A stretch of DNA of 64,000 nucleotides. Source: JBMNKL01 sp050952225. GTDB taxonomy: Bacteria > Bacillota > Clostridia > Acetivibrionales > DTU013. Shown here in pieces: positions 1-8,344 of this stretch. The DNA is taken from the NCBI GenBank assembly GCA_050952225.1, contig JBMNKL010000001.1:434001-498000 (forward strand), in the 5' to 3' direction. Every line of letters starts with the position of its first letter. Position 1 is the first letter of the stretch. Below the pieces are notes generated by a model that worked only from the letters and a program-made list of their open reading frames with translations, was not told where the DNA came from and searched no databases. Both the position numbers and the translations under genes were made by a program.

Positions 1-335
1 CCGAGTTTGTCAAGTTTATAAGCACGCTGGAGAAAAAGCACAATATAAGGATCAGGAGCTTCGGACACGCGGGCGACGGAAACTTGCACGTTTATGTATG
101 CAGGGATTCGCTTGCTGAGGCCGAGTGGAAATATAGGCTCGAATGTGTAATGAACGCAATGTATGAAAAGGCAAAAGAGCTCGACGGACAGGTTTCGGGA
201 GAGCACGGAATAGGGCATGCCAAGATACCTTTTCTGCGGAGTTCTGTAGGGGATACCCCGATGAGGCTGATGCAGGCGATCAAGAAATCTTTTGATCCGA
301 AGAACATACTCAACCCTGGAAAAGTGTGCATGTAG
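1..335 (+). CDS. FAD-linked oxidase C-terminal fragment (GlcD-like), 5' end outside the window
   Basis: The frame is open from base 3, so the gene starts upstream of the window and only about the last 110 residues are present. The motif GHAGDGNLH, followed by EHGIGHAKIPFL and a C-terminus of the form FDPKNILNPGKV, is characteristic of the FAD-linked oxidase C-terminal domain of GlcD / D-lactate dehydrogenase-type flavoproteins. Family knowledge: these oxidise 2-hydroxyacids such as glycolate or D-lactate to 2-oxoacids and usually pass electrons to a partner protein. The larA gene begins 48 bases downstream in the same direction. A racemase beside a stereospecific hydroxyacid oxidase makes sense, because the racemase can present the right isomer. 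The exact substrate cannot be told from this fragment. Confidence 0.9.
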   Translation, partial: EFVKFISTLEKKHNIRIRSFGHAGDGNLHVYVCRDSLAEAEWKYRLECVMNAMYEKAKELDGQVSGEHGIGHAKIPFLRSSVGDTPMRLMQAIKKSFDPKNILNPGKVCM

Positions 336-382
336 GCTAAAAGCCGGTAATCCTGCAATATGTTTAAAGGGGTGTTGTAGTT

Positions 383-1657
383 ATGAAAAATATCAAAATT
401 CCCTATTCAACTGGTTACAAGGAGATTTTGCTTGATGGAGCAAGGATTAAGGGCATACTGAAATCCGGCGCAGATGATTTTAAAGCCGGGCAATCCCAGG
501 AGGAACTGGTAAGAATGGCGCTTGAACGGCCTGTCAATTCGGCGAGGCTTCGTGACATGGCAAAGGATAAAAAAAGGGTATTGATTATTACCAGTGACCA
601 TACCAGGCCTGTTCCGAGCAGGATAACCCTGCCCATAATTTTGGAAGAGGTCAGGAGCCTGAACAAGGATGTCGAAATAAAGATTCTTATTGCCACAGGA
701 TTTCACAGGGGAAGTACATACGAAGAAATGGCGGCCAGGTTTGGCGAAGACATAGTAAACAATGAAGTTATTATTAACCATGATTCCAGGAATAAAGAAG
801 ATATGTCATTTAAGGGCATACTGCCTTCGGGAGCCGAGCTCTGGCTCAATTCCCTTGTTGATTGGGCAGACCTTGTCATATCCGAAGGCTTTATTGAACC
901 CCACTTTTTTGCAGGATTTTCCGGCGGGAGAAAAAGCATATTGCCGGGAATTGCTTACGAGAGAACGGTTATGGCAAACCACTGCGCCCGGTTCATTGCT
1001 CACGAGCGGGCAAGGACGGGCATTATTGAAGGCAACCCGATCCACGAAGACATGGTATATGCGGCGCATGTGGCAAAACTGAGCTTTATACTAAACGTCG
1101 TCATAAATGGAAAAAAGGAAATCATCAGGGCTTTTGCCGGGCATCCCGATGAAGCCCACTACGAAGGCTGCATGTTTGTAAAGCAGCTCGCTGAGGTAAA
1201 GGCCGTGAAAGCGGACATTGTGATTACCTCGAACGGGGGGTATCCTCTTGACCAGAATATATACCAGGCGGTAAAGGGAATGACCGCGGCAGAGGCATGT
1301 GTAAGGCAAAACGGCGTTATTATCATGGTTGCCGCCTGTAATGACGGCCATGGCGGAGAGGCGTTTTTCAACTGGTTTGCAAATGCGGAATCAGCATCAG
1401 AGGTTGCTGAAAAGATATCCCGTATTCCGCAAATGGAAACCGTCCCCGACCAGTGGGAAGCACAAATCCTGGCAAGGGTGCTTTCAAAATGCACTGTTAT
1501 TATGGTTACCGATATGTGTGATCCCGGGCTTATTGAAAAAATGCATATGAAGCATGCGTCGTCTATAGAAGAGGCGCTGTTCATGGCAGAAACTATAACA
1601 GGGAAAGAATCGGATATTGCCGTGATTCCGGACGGAGTGGGCGTTATCGTGGTTTAG
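383..1657 (+). CDS. larA: Nickel-dependent lactate racemase family protein (LarA)
   Basis: This 424-residue protein is full length for the LarA family (DUF2088 N-domain plus C-domain). Seen directly: SDHTRPVPS, GFHRGST, and FIEPHFFAGFSGGRKS followed by MANHCARF. The His-x9-Lys-x15-His spacing (His174, Lys184, His200) matches the catalytic and cofactor-binding residues known for LarA, where the lysine carries the covalently bound nickel-pincer nucleotide. Known family reactions are lactate racemisation and C2 epimerisation or racemisation of other 2-hydroxyacids. The cofactor-making genes larB, larC and larE are not in the window and must lie elsewhere if the enzyme is active. A ribosome binding site (AAAGGGGTG) precedes the ATG. 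The GlcD-like oxidase lies just upstream. The real substrate may be lactate or a sugar acid. Confidence 0.88.
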   Translation: MKNIKIPYSTGYKEILLDGARIKGILKSGADDFKAGQSQEELVRMALERPVNSARLRDMAKDKKRVLIITSDHTRPVPSRITLPIILEEVRSLNKDVEIKILIATGFHRGSTYEEMAARFGEDIVNNEVIINHDSRNKEDMSFKGILPSGAELWLNSLVDWADLVISEGFIEPHFFAGFSGGRKSILPGIAYERTVMANHCARFIAHERARTGIIEGNPIHEDMVYAAHVAKLSFILNVVINGKKEIIRAFAGHPDEAHYEGCMFVKQLAEVKAVKADIVITSNGGYPLDQNIYQAVKGMTAAEACVRQNGVIIMVAACNDGHGGEAFFNWFANAESASEVAEKISRIPQMETVPDQWEAQILARVLSKCTVIMVTDMCDPGLIEKMHMKHASSIEEALFMAETITGKESDIAVIPDGVGVIVV

Positions 1658-1714
1658 GCGAAGATGACATTTCGTGCTGCAGAGTTAACAAAGGAGAGTG
1701 AAAATAAAATATTA

Positions 1715-1743
1715 TTGACAACTTCATTTTCTCGATATATACT
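1715..1743 (+). promoter_or_regulatory. Sigma-A type promoter P1
   Basis: A perfect -35 box TTGACA (1715-1720) and a -10 box TATACT (1738-1743) are separated by 17 bases. It lies 57 bases after larA and points rightward into a gene-free stretch that ends in a terminator at 1918-1959, so its product looks like a short RNA. The -10 box overlaps the operator at 1737-1764. Confidence 0.75.
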
Positions 1744-1764
1744 GTACGCATACAGATGGTATGC
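1737..1764. promoter_or_regulatory. Three-hexamer operator at promoter P1
   Basis: Three hexamers, ATATAC, GCATAC and GTATGC, are each separated by 5 bases, giving an 11-base period. The last two form a perfect inverted repeat (GCATAC/GTATGC). The same arrangement occurs at 2042-2069, downstream of a second promoter, so a common regulator is likely. The GntR/FCD protein at 4342-5091 is the obvious candidate, because operators of that family commonly contain GTATAC-like palindromes. Binding would cover the -10 box and start site, which fits repression. Confidence 0.6.
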
Positions 1765-1959
1765 TCTTTGTAGTATTATTTAACATTTCCATGTTCTAGG
1801 GCAGGCGGTTTTGATGTCAGCTATAGTACTTGCAAAAGCCAGGGTTTGATTTTGCTGTTGGTATGTTATAGTCCAGGAGTAAACCATCTTAGAAACCCTA
1901 AATGCATCAATTTATGCAACTGCGGCACACTTTCCACGATATATGTCGCAGTTTTTTTC
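1750..1959 (+). ncRNA. Candidate short structured RNA with its own promoter and terminator
   Basis: About 210 bases lie between promoter P1 and a strong rho-independent terminator. No convincing protein is encoded: the only small frame I see is an 11-codon one starting near 1814. A long-range stem can form between AGGGTTT (about 1843) and AAACCCT (about 1894). The sequence matches no riboswitch class that I recognise. It could be a regulatory RNA controlled by the same repressor as the next gene, an attenuated leader with read-through into the dehydrogenase gene at 2205, or a relic. Confidence 0.4.
1918..1959 (+). terminator. Rho-independent terminator of the short transcript
   Basis: The stem AACTGCG (1918-1924) pairs with CGCAGTT (1947-1953), with extra partial pairing inside, and is followed by a run of T residues. 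Confidence 0.75.
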
Positions 1960-2019
1960 TTTTTCTTATTCTTACGATTCTTACGAAAAATTAACGCAGC
2001 CGACCCCTGAGAAAAATTA

Positions 2020-2048
2020 TTGACAAGTGTTATACCAAGCTGTATACT
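2020..2048 (+). promoter_or_regulatory. Sigma-A type promoter P2
   Basis: TTGACA (2020-2025) and TATACT (2043-2048) have 17-base spacing. It drives the dehydrogenase gene at 2205 and probably the genes after it, leaving a leader of about 150 bases. Confidence 0.75.
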
Positions 2049-2069
2049 GAGTGTATACAGATAGTATAT
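2042..2069. promoter_or_regulatory. Three-hexamer operator at promoter P2
   Basis: GTATAC, GTATAC and GTATAT are each spaced by 5 bases (11-base period), overlapping the -10 box and the start site. The layout is the same as at 1737-1764, including the ACAGAT core between hexamers 2 and 3. A likely binding site for the nearby GntR/FCD regulator. Confidence 0.65.
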
Positions 2070-2204
2070 ATTAATGTACTGCTGACGCCGTAATTGCTTA
2101 ATTTTTAATTGCTTAAAACCGTATGCAATGACGGGCGCTTTCTATTTGAAGAACGTCATTCTAATATATCTGGCAAGTCATTTCATAATAAACGGAGGAT
2201 TGCT

Positions 2205-3089
2205 ATGAGAAAAATTGGTTGGATTGGAACAGGAAAAATGGGACAGCGCATGTCAAAAAGGCTTATCACAGAAGAAAACGAAGTTTTTGTATGTGATATA
2301 TTGCCGGAAAATGCTGCCCCGGTTGTAGAAGCGGGCGCGAAATTCGTACGGACCCCCGCCGAAATGGCCTTATGCGCCGATGTTATTTTTACAATGATAC
2401 CTAGTTCAAAGGAATTAAAAGAGATTGTGAACGGTGAAAACGGGCTGCTGAAAAATTTCAGGCCGGGAACGATTGTTGTTGACATGAGTACCGTTGACCC
2501 GAAAGGTTCATTGGAGGTCAACGAATTGATTGAGAAAAACGGCGGGATTTTTTTACGCTCACCGGTGACCGGCAGCATAGAATATGCGGAAAAGGGCGAA
2601 CTCGGAATAATGACCTCGGGAGATAAAGACGCCTATGAAAAGGTATTGCCGCTATTGAAAAAAATTGGAAACAGGCATCACTACCTGGGCGGCGGCGAAG
2701 AATCACGCTACATTAAAATAGCAGTGAATATGATGGTCGGGAATATTGCCCAGATGCTGGCCGAATCGCTTGTAATAGGCCAATCTGTGGGGCTGGATTG
2801 GGAAACAATGATTGATATATTTGCAGACAGTGCGGCTGCTTCTCCTATCATCAAGTTTAAAGCCGAAGCGCTGAAGAAAAGGGATTTCTCGCCAATGGGC
2901 AGCGTAGAATTCATGGACAAGGATATGGGATTTGCACTTGATATTGCGGACGATAAGAAACTGTCTATTCCAATGACTGCATTAACAAAACAATTTTATA
3001 GCTCGATGGTCAGAACCGGGCGTGGAGACCTCGACTACGCATCGATATTGCTGCTGAATGAGGAAATAAACGGAATAAAGCATGAGTAA
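2205..3089 (+). CDS. NAD(P)-dependent beta-hydroxyacid dehydrogenase (3-hydroxyisobutyrate dehydrogenase / tartronate semialdehyde reductase family)
   Basis: The protein has 294 residues, the usual length of the family. The N-terminal Rossmann motif IGWIGTGKMGQRMSKRL binds NAD(P). VDMSTVDPKGS and the substrate-loop sequence RSPVTGSIEYAEKGEL follow, and KIAVNMMVGNIAQMLAE contains the catalytic lysine region. The frame extends upstream, but the start at 2205 is chosen because AACGGAGGA lies just before it and the homologous N-terminus begins there. Members reduce or oxidise small beta-hydroxyacids (3-hydroxyisobutyrate, tartronate semialdehyde, succinic semialdehyde). It is the first gene after promoter P2 and its operator, ahead of an alcohol dehydrogenase and the GntR regulator, so it is probably induced by a sugar acid. 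The substrate is not determined. Confidence 0.85.
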   Translation: MRKIGWIGTGKMGQRMSKRLITEENEVFVCDILPENAAPVVEAGAKFVRTPAEMALCADVIFTMIPSSKELKEIVNGENGLLKNFRPGTIVVDMSTVDPKGSLEVNELIEKNGGIFLRSPVTGSIEYAEKGELGIMTSGDKDAYEKVLPLLKKIGNRHHYLGGGEESRYIKIAVNMMVGNIAQMLAESLVIGQSVGLDWETMIDIFADSAAASPIIKFKAEALKKRDFSPMGSVEFMDKDMGFALDIADDKKLSIPMTALTKQFYSSMVRTGRGDLDYASILLLNEEINGIKHE

Positions 3090-3173
3090 GCGTCTGAGAA
3101 ACTAACTCTTTGAAGCTGTCAAAAAAGTGAATTGCAATGATGAATTGCAAGAGAACAAGGAGTGAGGGGTAAA

Positions 3174-4235
3174 ATGAAAAAAACAATGAAAGCGCTTGTT
3201 TTGCATGCAAGGACAAAGGTTTCGCTGGAAACAGTACCGGTTCCTGAGCCCAAAAAGAATGAAGTGCTGGTAAAGATTAAAGCATGCGCGATTTGCGGAA
3301 GCGACCCAAAGCTTATGTTTGACCCCAAGGGCATTGGACCTGACATACATCCATATCCCTTTGTTCCCGGGCACGAAGCGGCCGGTGAGGTTGTTGCCCT
3401 GGGAGAAGGAGTCCAGGATTTTAAAATCGGAGACCGTGTGGCTATTGAGGCCCATTGCGGCTGCGGGTATTGTGAAAACTGCAAGAGGGGTCTTTATACG
3501 TTGTGCCTGAATTACGCAAAACTGCACACCGGGCACAGGCAATACGGATTTCATTGGAACGGCGCTTATGCGGAATACAACGCGTATAACATTAAAGCCC
3601 TGACTAAAATACCTGACGGTGTTTCCTATGATGAGGCGACAATGTGCGACTCCGCAGGGACACCGATGAACGGCATAAATCTTATTGGAATTACACCGGG
3701 AGGGTACTGTGCCATCATAGGGCCTGGTCCTATCGGGCTTTGCGCGATGATGATTGCAAAGGCAAAAGGCGCGAATACAATCGTAATAGGCAGGGGTGCG
3801 CGGCTGCAGGCAGCCAAAAAAATCGGCGCGGATCATATCATCGACATTGAAAAAGAAGAGGTGCGCAAGCGTGTACTGGAGATAACCGGCGGCCTTGGGG
3901 CGGACGAGGCTATCGAATGCGCGGGAACAGAAGATGCAATTAACGAAGCCATATCAGTAGTCCGTCGAGGCGGGAAAATAGCTATGCTGGGATGGCCGGA
4001 TATGTCGAAAAACATGAGCATTAACATCGGCCCTGTTATCGCTGATCAGATCACCATGGTAGGAGTACGTGCAAATGCGAATTGTTCAAAACAGGTGATG
4101 GCCTTAATAGCAAATGGCAGTCTGCATGTAAAGGACATTATAACGCATCATTTTACACTTGATGAATACGAGAAAGCGTTTGACACTTTTATAAACCGTG
4201 TGGATGGCGCCCTGAAGGTTATTATACATCCATAA
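3174..4235 (+). CDS. Zinc-dependent medium-chain alcohol/polyol dehydrogenase
   Basis: The 353-residue medium-chain dehydrogenase carries the catalytic zinc ligands in CAICGSD and PGHEAAGE, and the structural-zinc cysteines in CGCGYCENCKRG followed by TLC. The nucleotide-binding region is AIIGPGPIGLCAMMIAKAKG. This is the pattern of the sorbitol, threonine and galactitol-phosphate dehydrogenase group, which oxidise secondary alcohols of sugars or amino acids with NAD(P). A GTG 12 bases upstream is in frame, but the ATG at 3174 has GAGGGG close before it and gives the normal N-terminus. The gene lies 84 bases after the hydroxyacid dehydrogenase and probably belongs to the same operon, preceding the regulator. 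The substrate is unknown. Confidence 0.85.
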   Translation: MKKTMKALVLHARTKVSLETVPVPEPKKNEVLVKIKACAICGSDPKLMFDPKGIGPDIHPYPFVPGHEAAGEVVALGEGVQDFKIGDRVAIEAHCGCGYCENCKRGLYTLCLNYAKLHTGHRQYGFHWNGAYAEYNAYNIKALTKIPDGVSYDEATMCDSAGTPMNGINLIGITPGGYCAIIGPGPIGLCAMMIAKAKGANTIVIGRGARLQAAKKIGADHIIDIEKEEVRKRVLEITGGLGADEAIECAGTEDAINEAISVVRRGGKIAMLGWPDMSKNMSINIGPVIADQITMVGVRANANCSKQVMALIANGSLHVKDIITHHFTLDEYEKAFDTFINRVDGALKVIIHP

Positions 4236-4341
4236 CGGTAACTATTGGAGTTGGGAAGCAGATATGTTTGTGCATATGCAATATTGCTAGTTTAGCGGAA
4301 TTGTGATATACTGTAAAAAAATAATGGGAATGATTGGCATA

Positions 4342-5091
4342 ATGAGTAATTCTTCCTCCAAGAAGCTTTCAGATAAGAAACTAAATATCGGCAAAACAGA
4401 AAAACCGAAGCTGGAGATTAAAAATGGGACAAAACAGCAGTATGCCTATAATTATTTGAAAGAGAAGATTATTAAAAATATATACAAACCGCAACAGTTC
4501 CTCAGCGAAGTCGAGTTGAGCAAGGAAATGGGGGGCATTAGCCGCACTCCGATACGTCAGGCTTTGCATTGCCTGATGTATGAGGGTTTGGTGGAGAGCC
4601 TGCCGGGCAAAGGTATGTTTGTTTCCGATTTGCGTTTTGAAGACGTGATTGAAATACTGGAAGTCCGTGCCTGTCTTCACTCGAGCGCAGTCAGGCTCTT
4701 TATACAGCGCACGGATGACAGCGGCATTGAAAGGCTCGGAGAAGTATTAAACAGACAAGCTGAGGCTTTTAAAAGCGGAGATTATATCAAAGCGGTTGAG
4801 ATTGACAACGAGTTCCACCTGGAAGCGGTCAGGGGAGCCAGGAACAAGAACTTGTACTCATTGTGCCAGAAATACGTTGATTTGATGGCTCGTGCATCGT
4901 ACTATACCACCCACGATGCCAACCGGGTAAAAAGGTCTTTGGAAGAACATACTGCCATATATGAGGCCATCAAGGAACGTAATGCGGATAAAGCGGTTGA
5001 ACTGGAAAGATCGCATTTCGAAGGAATTATGAAATATCTTGCATATGCGCAGATTAATAAGCATTCACTGTTTTCCCATACGGATATTTAA
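4342..5091 (+). CDS. GntR-family transcriptional regulator, FadR/FCD subfamily
   Basis: A winged-helix N-domain (AYNYLKEKIIKN, ELSKEMGGISRTPIRQALHCL, LPGKGMFV) is followed by an all-helical FCD ligand domain with the metal-site type residues DNEFHLEAV and EEHTAIYEAI. Length and order fit the FadR subfamily, whose members usually sense organic or sugar acids. Other in-frame starts exist at 4303 (GTG), 4324 and 4330. I chose 4342 because GGGAATG precedes it, but the evidence is weak. The two triple-hexamer operators at 1737-1764 and 2042-2069 are likely targets, placing larA/dehydrogenase expression under its control. The ligand could be a hexuronate, gluconate or hydroxyacid. Confidence 0.88.
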   Translation: MSNSSSKKLSDKKLNIGKTEKPKLEIKNGTKQQYAYNYLKEKIIKNIYKPQQFLSEVELSKEMGGISRTPIRQALHCLMYEGLVESLPGKGMFVSDLRFEDVIEILEVRACLHSSAVRLFIQRTDDSGIERLGEVLNRQAEAFKSGDYIKAVEIDNEFHLEAVRGARNKNLYSLCQKYVDLMARASYYTTHDANRVKRSLEEHTAIYEAIKERNADKAVELERSHFEGIMKYLAYAQINKHSLFSHTDI

Positions 5092-5288
5092 CTAAAAATT
5101 AATAACTGAATTTTGTTGAAGTTGTTCCCAATATGATTGTATATCTTTATGGACAATTTTCAAAAGGCCGGCAATGTATAAACCTGAAGCCTTATGGGAA
5201 TGGGCTAATATTGTCCGCAATACAATCTGTTGTTTATAAACCAGGGTACGGAAACATTAACACAATATTATATTTAGGAGGTAAGAAT

Positions 5289-6407
5289 ATGGGAAACGAA
5301 AGATGGTTACTTACGGAGCACGAGGCTATACGGTTTGAAAACAATGTAGTGGGCAGGCTGAAAAAGGAAGTCTGGGATATGAGTGAGGAAGAGATAGAAA
5401 AGTTCCTGAAAGAAGAACTCGGCATGCCGGCAGAATCAGAACTGACGAAGGCGGACTGCTACATTCAGACAACACCGCGGTACAAGCTCAAGGAGAGACG
5501 CAGAAAAAACGATATCGTGCTGGTGCCGATTGGATGTACTGAAAATCATGGCGACCACTGTCCCAGCGGGCATGATACTTTCCAGGTGACCCAGTTCCTG
5601 GAGGGCATAAGAAGATATACGGCGAAGAGAGGTTACGAAGTGAACCTGGCATTTCCGCCGCTGCTTTACGGCGGACACCCCTATCACCACATCGGAATGC
5701 CCGGTACAGTAGTGCTTCCCCAGGAAGTGGTAGTTGAAACGATGATCGCGGTGATGCTGGGCTTGTGGGATGACGGTTTCCGGAAGATTATAATCGTCAA
5801 TAATCATGGGCATCTTTGGAATCTTGTGACTGCTGTTCAGGAGTTCTGCAAGAGATATCAGCTTCCGGGCATATTCCAGGTATTTGACTGGCACCGCAGC
5901 GTAAGAGAATTTTTCTATCCGAACAACGGGAAGCCGCATTGCTTTGAGACGGATTTTGTCCATGCGGACGAGTGTGAAACGTCGCTGGGGCTATACATGT
6001 TCCCCGAAATGATTGACATGAAATACGCGATTGATACAAAACCGACAAAATTCTTGGCGGACGGCTGGTTTGACAACTCTGTGGACAACTACGCCAGGCC
6101 GCACAGATGGGATGAGGGAGAGGGACATGCTGCAATAGAATGCAGCGCAACGCCTGAAGGTGTTGTGGGCAGGCCGACACTTGCCGACCCGAGAAAGGCA
6201 AAGAGGCCGATTGTCGCAATCACAAAGCTGTTGATTGGCCTGATAGAGGAAATACTCGAGAAATTCCCGCCTGGAACGGTGCCTCCTGTAGAAGCCATGA
6301 CACTGAGGACCTCGGAAGAGATGGCGCCTTATCTGAAAGAGCCGGGCAGCGAAGGCTGGAAATCAGTTTACTCGCTTCCTAGAATCGGTCCCGTGGAAAA
6401 GCTTTAG
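5289..6407 (+). CDS. Creatininase-family metal hydrolase
   Basis: The 372-residue protein contains VPIGCTENHGDHCPSGHDT, FPPLLYGGHPYHH, IIVNNHGHLWNL and HADECETSLGLYMFP, the metal-binding Glu, His and Asp signature of the creatininase/amidohydrolase fold. TTAGGAGGT just before 5289 fixes the start; the open frame continues upstream but without homology. Family members hydrolyse cyclic amides and related C-N bonds (creatinine, formamidopyrimidine intermediates), and several appear in carbohydrate clusters with unknown substrates. Here it stands between the regulator and a split transketolase, so a role in processing a sugar-derived lactam, lactone or amide is possible, but that is inference. 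The N-terminal 80 residues are not typical of creatininase itself. Confidence 0.8.
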   Translation: MGNERWLLTEHEAIRFENNVVGRLKKEVWDMSEEEIEKFLKEELGMPAESELTKADCYIQTTPRYKLKERRRKNDIVLVPIGCTENHGDHCPSGHDTFQVTQFLEGIRRYTAKRGYEVNLAFPPLLYGGHPYHHIGMPGTVVLPQEVVVETMIAVMLGLWDDGFRKIIIVNNHGHLWNLVTAVQEFCKRYQLPGIFQVFDWHRSVREFFYPNNGKPHCFETDFVHADECETSLGLYMFPEMIDMKYAIDTKPTKFLADGWFDNSVDNYARPHRWDEGEGHAAIECSATPEGVVGRPTLADPRKAKRPIVAITKLLIGLIEEILEKFPPGTVPPVEAMTLRTSEEMAPYLKEPGSEGWKSVYSLPRIGPVEKL

Positions 6408-6483
6408 TTTGAGGCAAGCAGGCTAGTATAGTGATATTTTTAGGACATTTTGCCTAAATTAACGGATGACAGGTGAGAAAATG

Positions 6484-7332
6484 ATGTTTTCGAAAAAAGA
6501 AATTGACAGGTTTGCTTTGCAAATAAGACTGGAAACGCTTAAGGAGTTTAAAGCCTTGGGCTTCGGGCATGTGGGCGGCGCAATGAGCATTGTGGATGCA
6601 CTTGCCGTGCTTTACGGAAGTGTGATGCGGATAGATCCGAAGAATCCCGGGTGGGCGGACAGGGACTGGCTGGTAATGTCCAAGGGGCATGCCGGCCCCG
6701 CCCTTTATGCGACGCTGGCTTTGAAAGGATATTTCCCTCTGGAAATGCTCAAAACGCTGAACAAACCGGGAACCAACCTTCCAAGCCATTGTGACAGGAA
6801 CCTGACGCCCGGGATCGATATGACGACGGGATCATTGGGACAAGGCATGTCAACCGCGGTTGGAGTTGCTTTAGGCAACCGGCTTGATGGACGGGACAGC
6901 TTTACCTATCTCATACTTGGAGACGGTGAACTGGACGAAGGGCAGGTCTGGGAAGGCGCTTTGTTTGCCAACCATTACAAGCTCGCAAATCTCATCGCAT
7001 TTGTAGACTGGAATAAACAGCAACTGGACGGCTATATAAAGGACGTAATGGACCTGGGCGACATCAAGCTGAAATTCGAAAGCTTTGGCTGGCATGCGCA
7101 GACTATCGACGGCCATGATACGGAGGCTATTTACAACGCAATAGATAAGGCCAGATCGGAATCGGAAAGACCCTCGGCAATAATACTCGACACTGTTAAA
7201 GGTAAGGGATGCACATTTGCGGAGGGGATTTTGAAAAACCACCATATGGCTTTTACTGAGGAGCAGGTGGACGAAGCCATATCTCATATTGAAGAATTAT
7301 TGAAAGTTGAGGAATCAACATATGAAAGTTAA
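6484..7332 (+). CDS. Transketolase N-terminal subunit (thiamine diphosphate-binding)
   Basis: The N-terminal half of transketolase is encoded as a separate chain. FGHVGGAMSIVDAL, SKGHAGPALYATLALKGYF and TGSLGQGMSTAVG are seen. The thiamine diphosphate signature is GDGELDEGQVWEGALFA followed by NLIAFVDWNKQQLDG. The start is placed at 6484, six bases after AGGTGAG; ATGs at 6466 and 6481 are in frame. The next gene encodes the C-terminal half and overlaps this one by 11 bases, so both subunits are made together. Split transketolases transfer two-carbon ketol units between sugar phosphates. In some bacteria such pairs are dedicated to one pathway (for example apulose-4-phosphate) rather than to the general pentose phosphate route. 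Confidence 0.9.
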   Translation: MFSKKEIDRFALQIRLETLKEFKALGFGHVGGAMSIVDALAVLYGSVMRIDPKNPGWADRDWLVMSKGHAGPALYATLALKGYFPLEMLKTLNKPGTNLPSHCDRNLTPGIDMTTGSLGQGMSTAVGVALGNRLDGRDSFTYLILGDGELDEGQVWEGALFANHYKLANLIAFVDWNKQQLDGYIKDVMDLGDIKLKFESFGWHAQTIDGHDTEAIYNAIDKARSESERPSAIILDTVKGKGCTFAEGILKNHHMAFTEEQVDEAISHIEELLKVEESTYES

Positions 7333-8296
7333 ATTAGCAGCTAACAGGGAAAAAGACACTATAATGATGCGTGATGTCTATTCCAGCACGCTTATAAGCA
7401 TGGCGGAGCAGGACGAACGCATTGTAGTGCTGGATGCCGATCTCATGAATTCCATGAGCATGAAACCGTTTCAGGCGGCGTTCCCGGAGCGCACGTTCAA
7501 TTGCGGAGTACAGGAAGCCAACATGATCGGAGTAGCCGCGGGGTTATCAGCCACCGGAAAAATACCGTTTGCGCATTCGTTTGGGCCATTTGCCACAAGG
7601 CGCGCTTTCGACCAGGTATTTATATCGGCGGCATATGCGAAACTTAACGTAAAGATAGTCGGAAGTGACCCGGGGATTACCGCGGCGTTCAACGGCGGGA
7701 CGCATATGCCTTTTGAGGATATGGGAATTATGCGTGTGATACCCGAAGCGACAATTCTTGAACCGGTTGACAATGTTATGCTGAAAGACCTGCTGCTTAA
7801 GGTTAAGGATCTTTACGGCTTATTCTATATACGGCTGCTGCGCAAAGAACCCGTAAAAATATACGAGGAAGGCTCGGAATTTGAGATTGGCAAGGGGATA
7901 GTGCTAAAGGAAGGAAAGGACCTGACGATAATTACAAGCGGAATCCTGGTGCATGAATCGCTCAACGCGGCAGAAGCGCTGCAAGTGAAAGGAATAGACG
8001 CAAGGGTTGTAAACATGTTTACATGGAAACCTGTTGACAAGGAGCTCATTGAGCGATGTGCGGCTGAAACGGGAGCGATAGTTACCGTGGAGAACCACAA
8101 TATTATTAGCGGATTGGGTTCGGCGGTAGCGGAAACGCTTGCTGAAACTTGCCCGGTTCCCATGGAAAGGGTAGGATGCATTGACCGTTTCGGAGAGGTG
8201 GGACCACAGGACTACCTTCAGAAGGTTTTCGGAATGACTGCTAAAGATATTGAAGATAAAGCGTACAAGGTTCTTGAAAGAAAAGCTGATAAGTAA
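7322..8296 (+). CDS. Transketolase C-terminal subunit (pyrimidine-binding and C-terminal domains)
   Basis: This 324-residue chain matches the second half of transketolase. The pyrimidine-binding domain includes DADLMNSMSMKPF, FNCGVQEANMIGVAAGLSA and SFGPFATRRAFDQ, in which the Glu of VQEANM is the residue that activates the cofactor. The C-terminal domain (TIITSGILVHESLNAAEAL, TVENHNIISGLGSAVAE) follows. The ATG at 7322 lies inside the end of the N-subunit gene, preceded by GAGGAA, which indicates translational coupling. The product joins the N-subunit to form the active enzyme. GAPDH and PGK genes follow directly, so the glyceraldehyde-3-phosphate it makes or uses could be channelled into lower glycolysis. 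Confidence 0.9.
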   Translation: MKVKLAANREKDTIMMRDVYSSTLISMAEQDERIVVLDADLMNSMSMKPFQAAFPERTFNCGVQEANMIGVAAGLSATGKIPFAHSFGPFATRRAFDQVFISAAYAKLNVKIVGSDPGITAAFNGGTHMPFEDMGIMRVIPEATILEPVDNVMLKDLLLKVKDLYGLFYIRLLRKEPVKIYEEGSEFEIGKGIVLKEGKDLTIITSGILVHESLNAAEALQVKGIDARVVNMFTWKPVDKELIERCAAETGAIVTVENHNIISGLGSAVAETLAETCPVPMERVGCIDRFGEVGPQDYLQKVFGMTAKDIEDKAYKVLERKADK

Positions 8297-8344
8297 AAAA
8301 TGCAGGTAACGATTTAAAAGTAGCAAATAATGAGGTGATAAATA

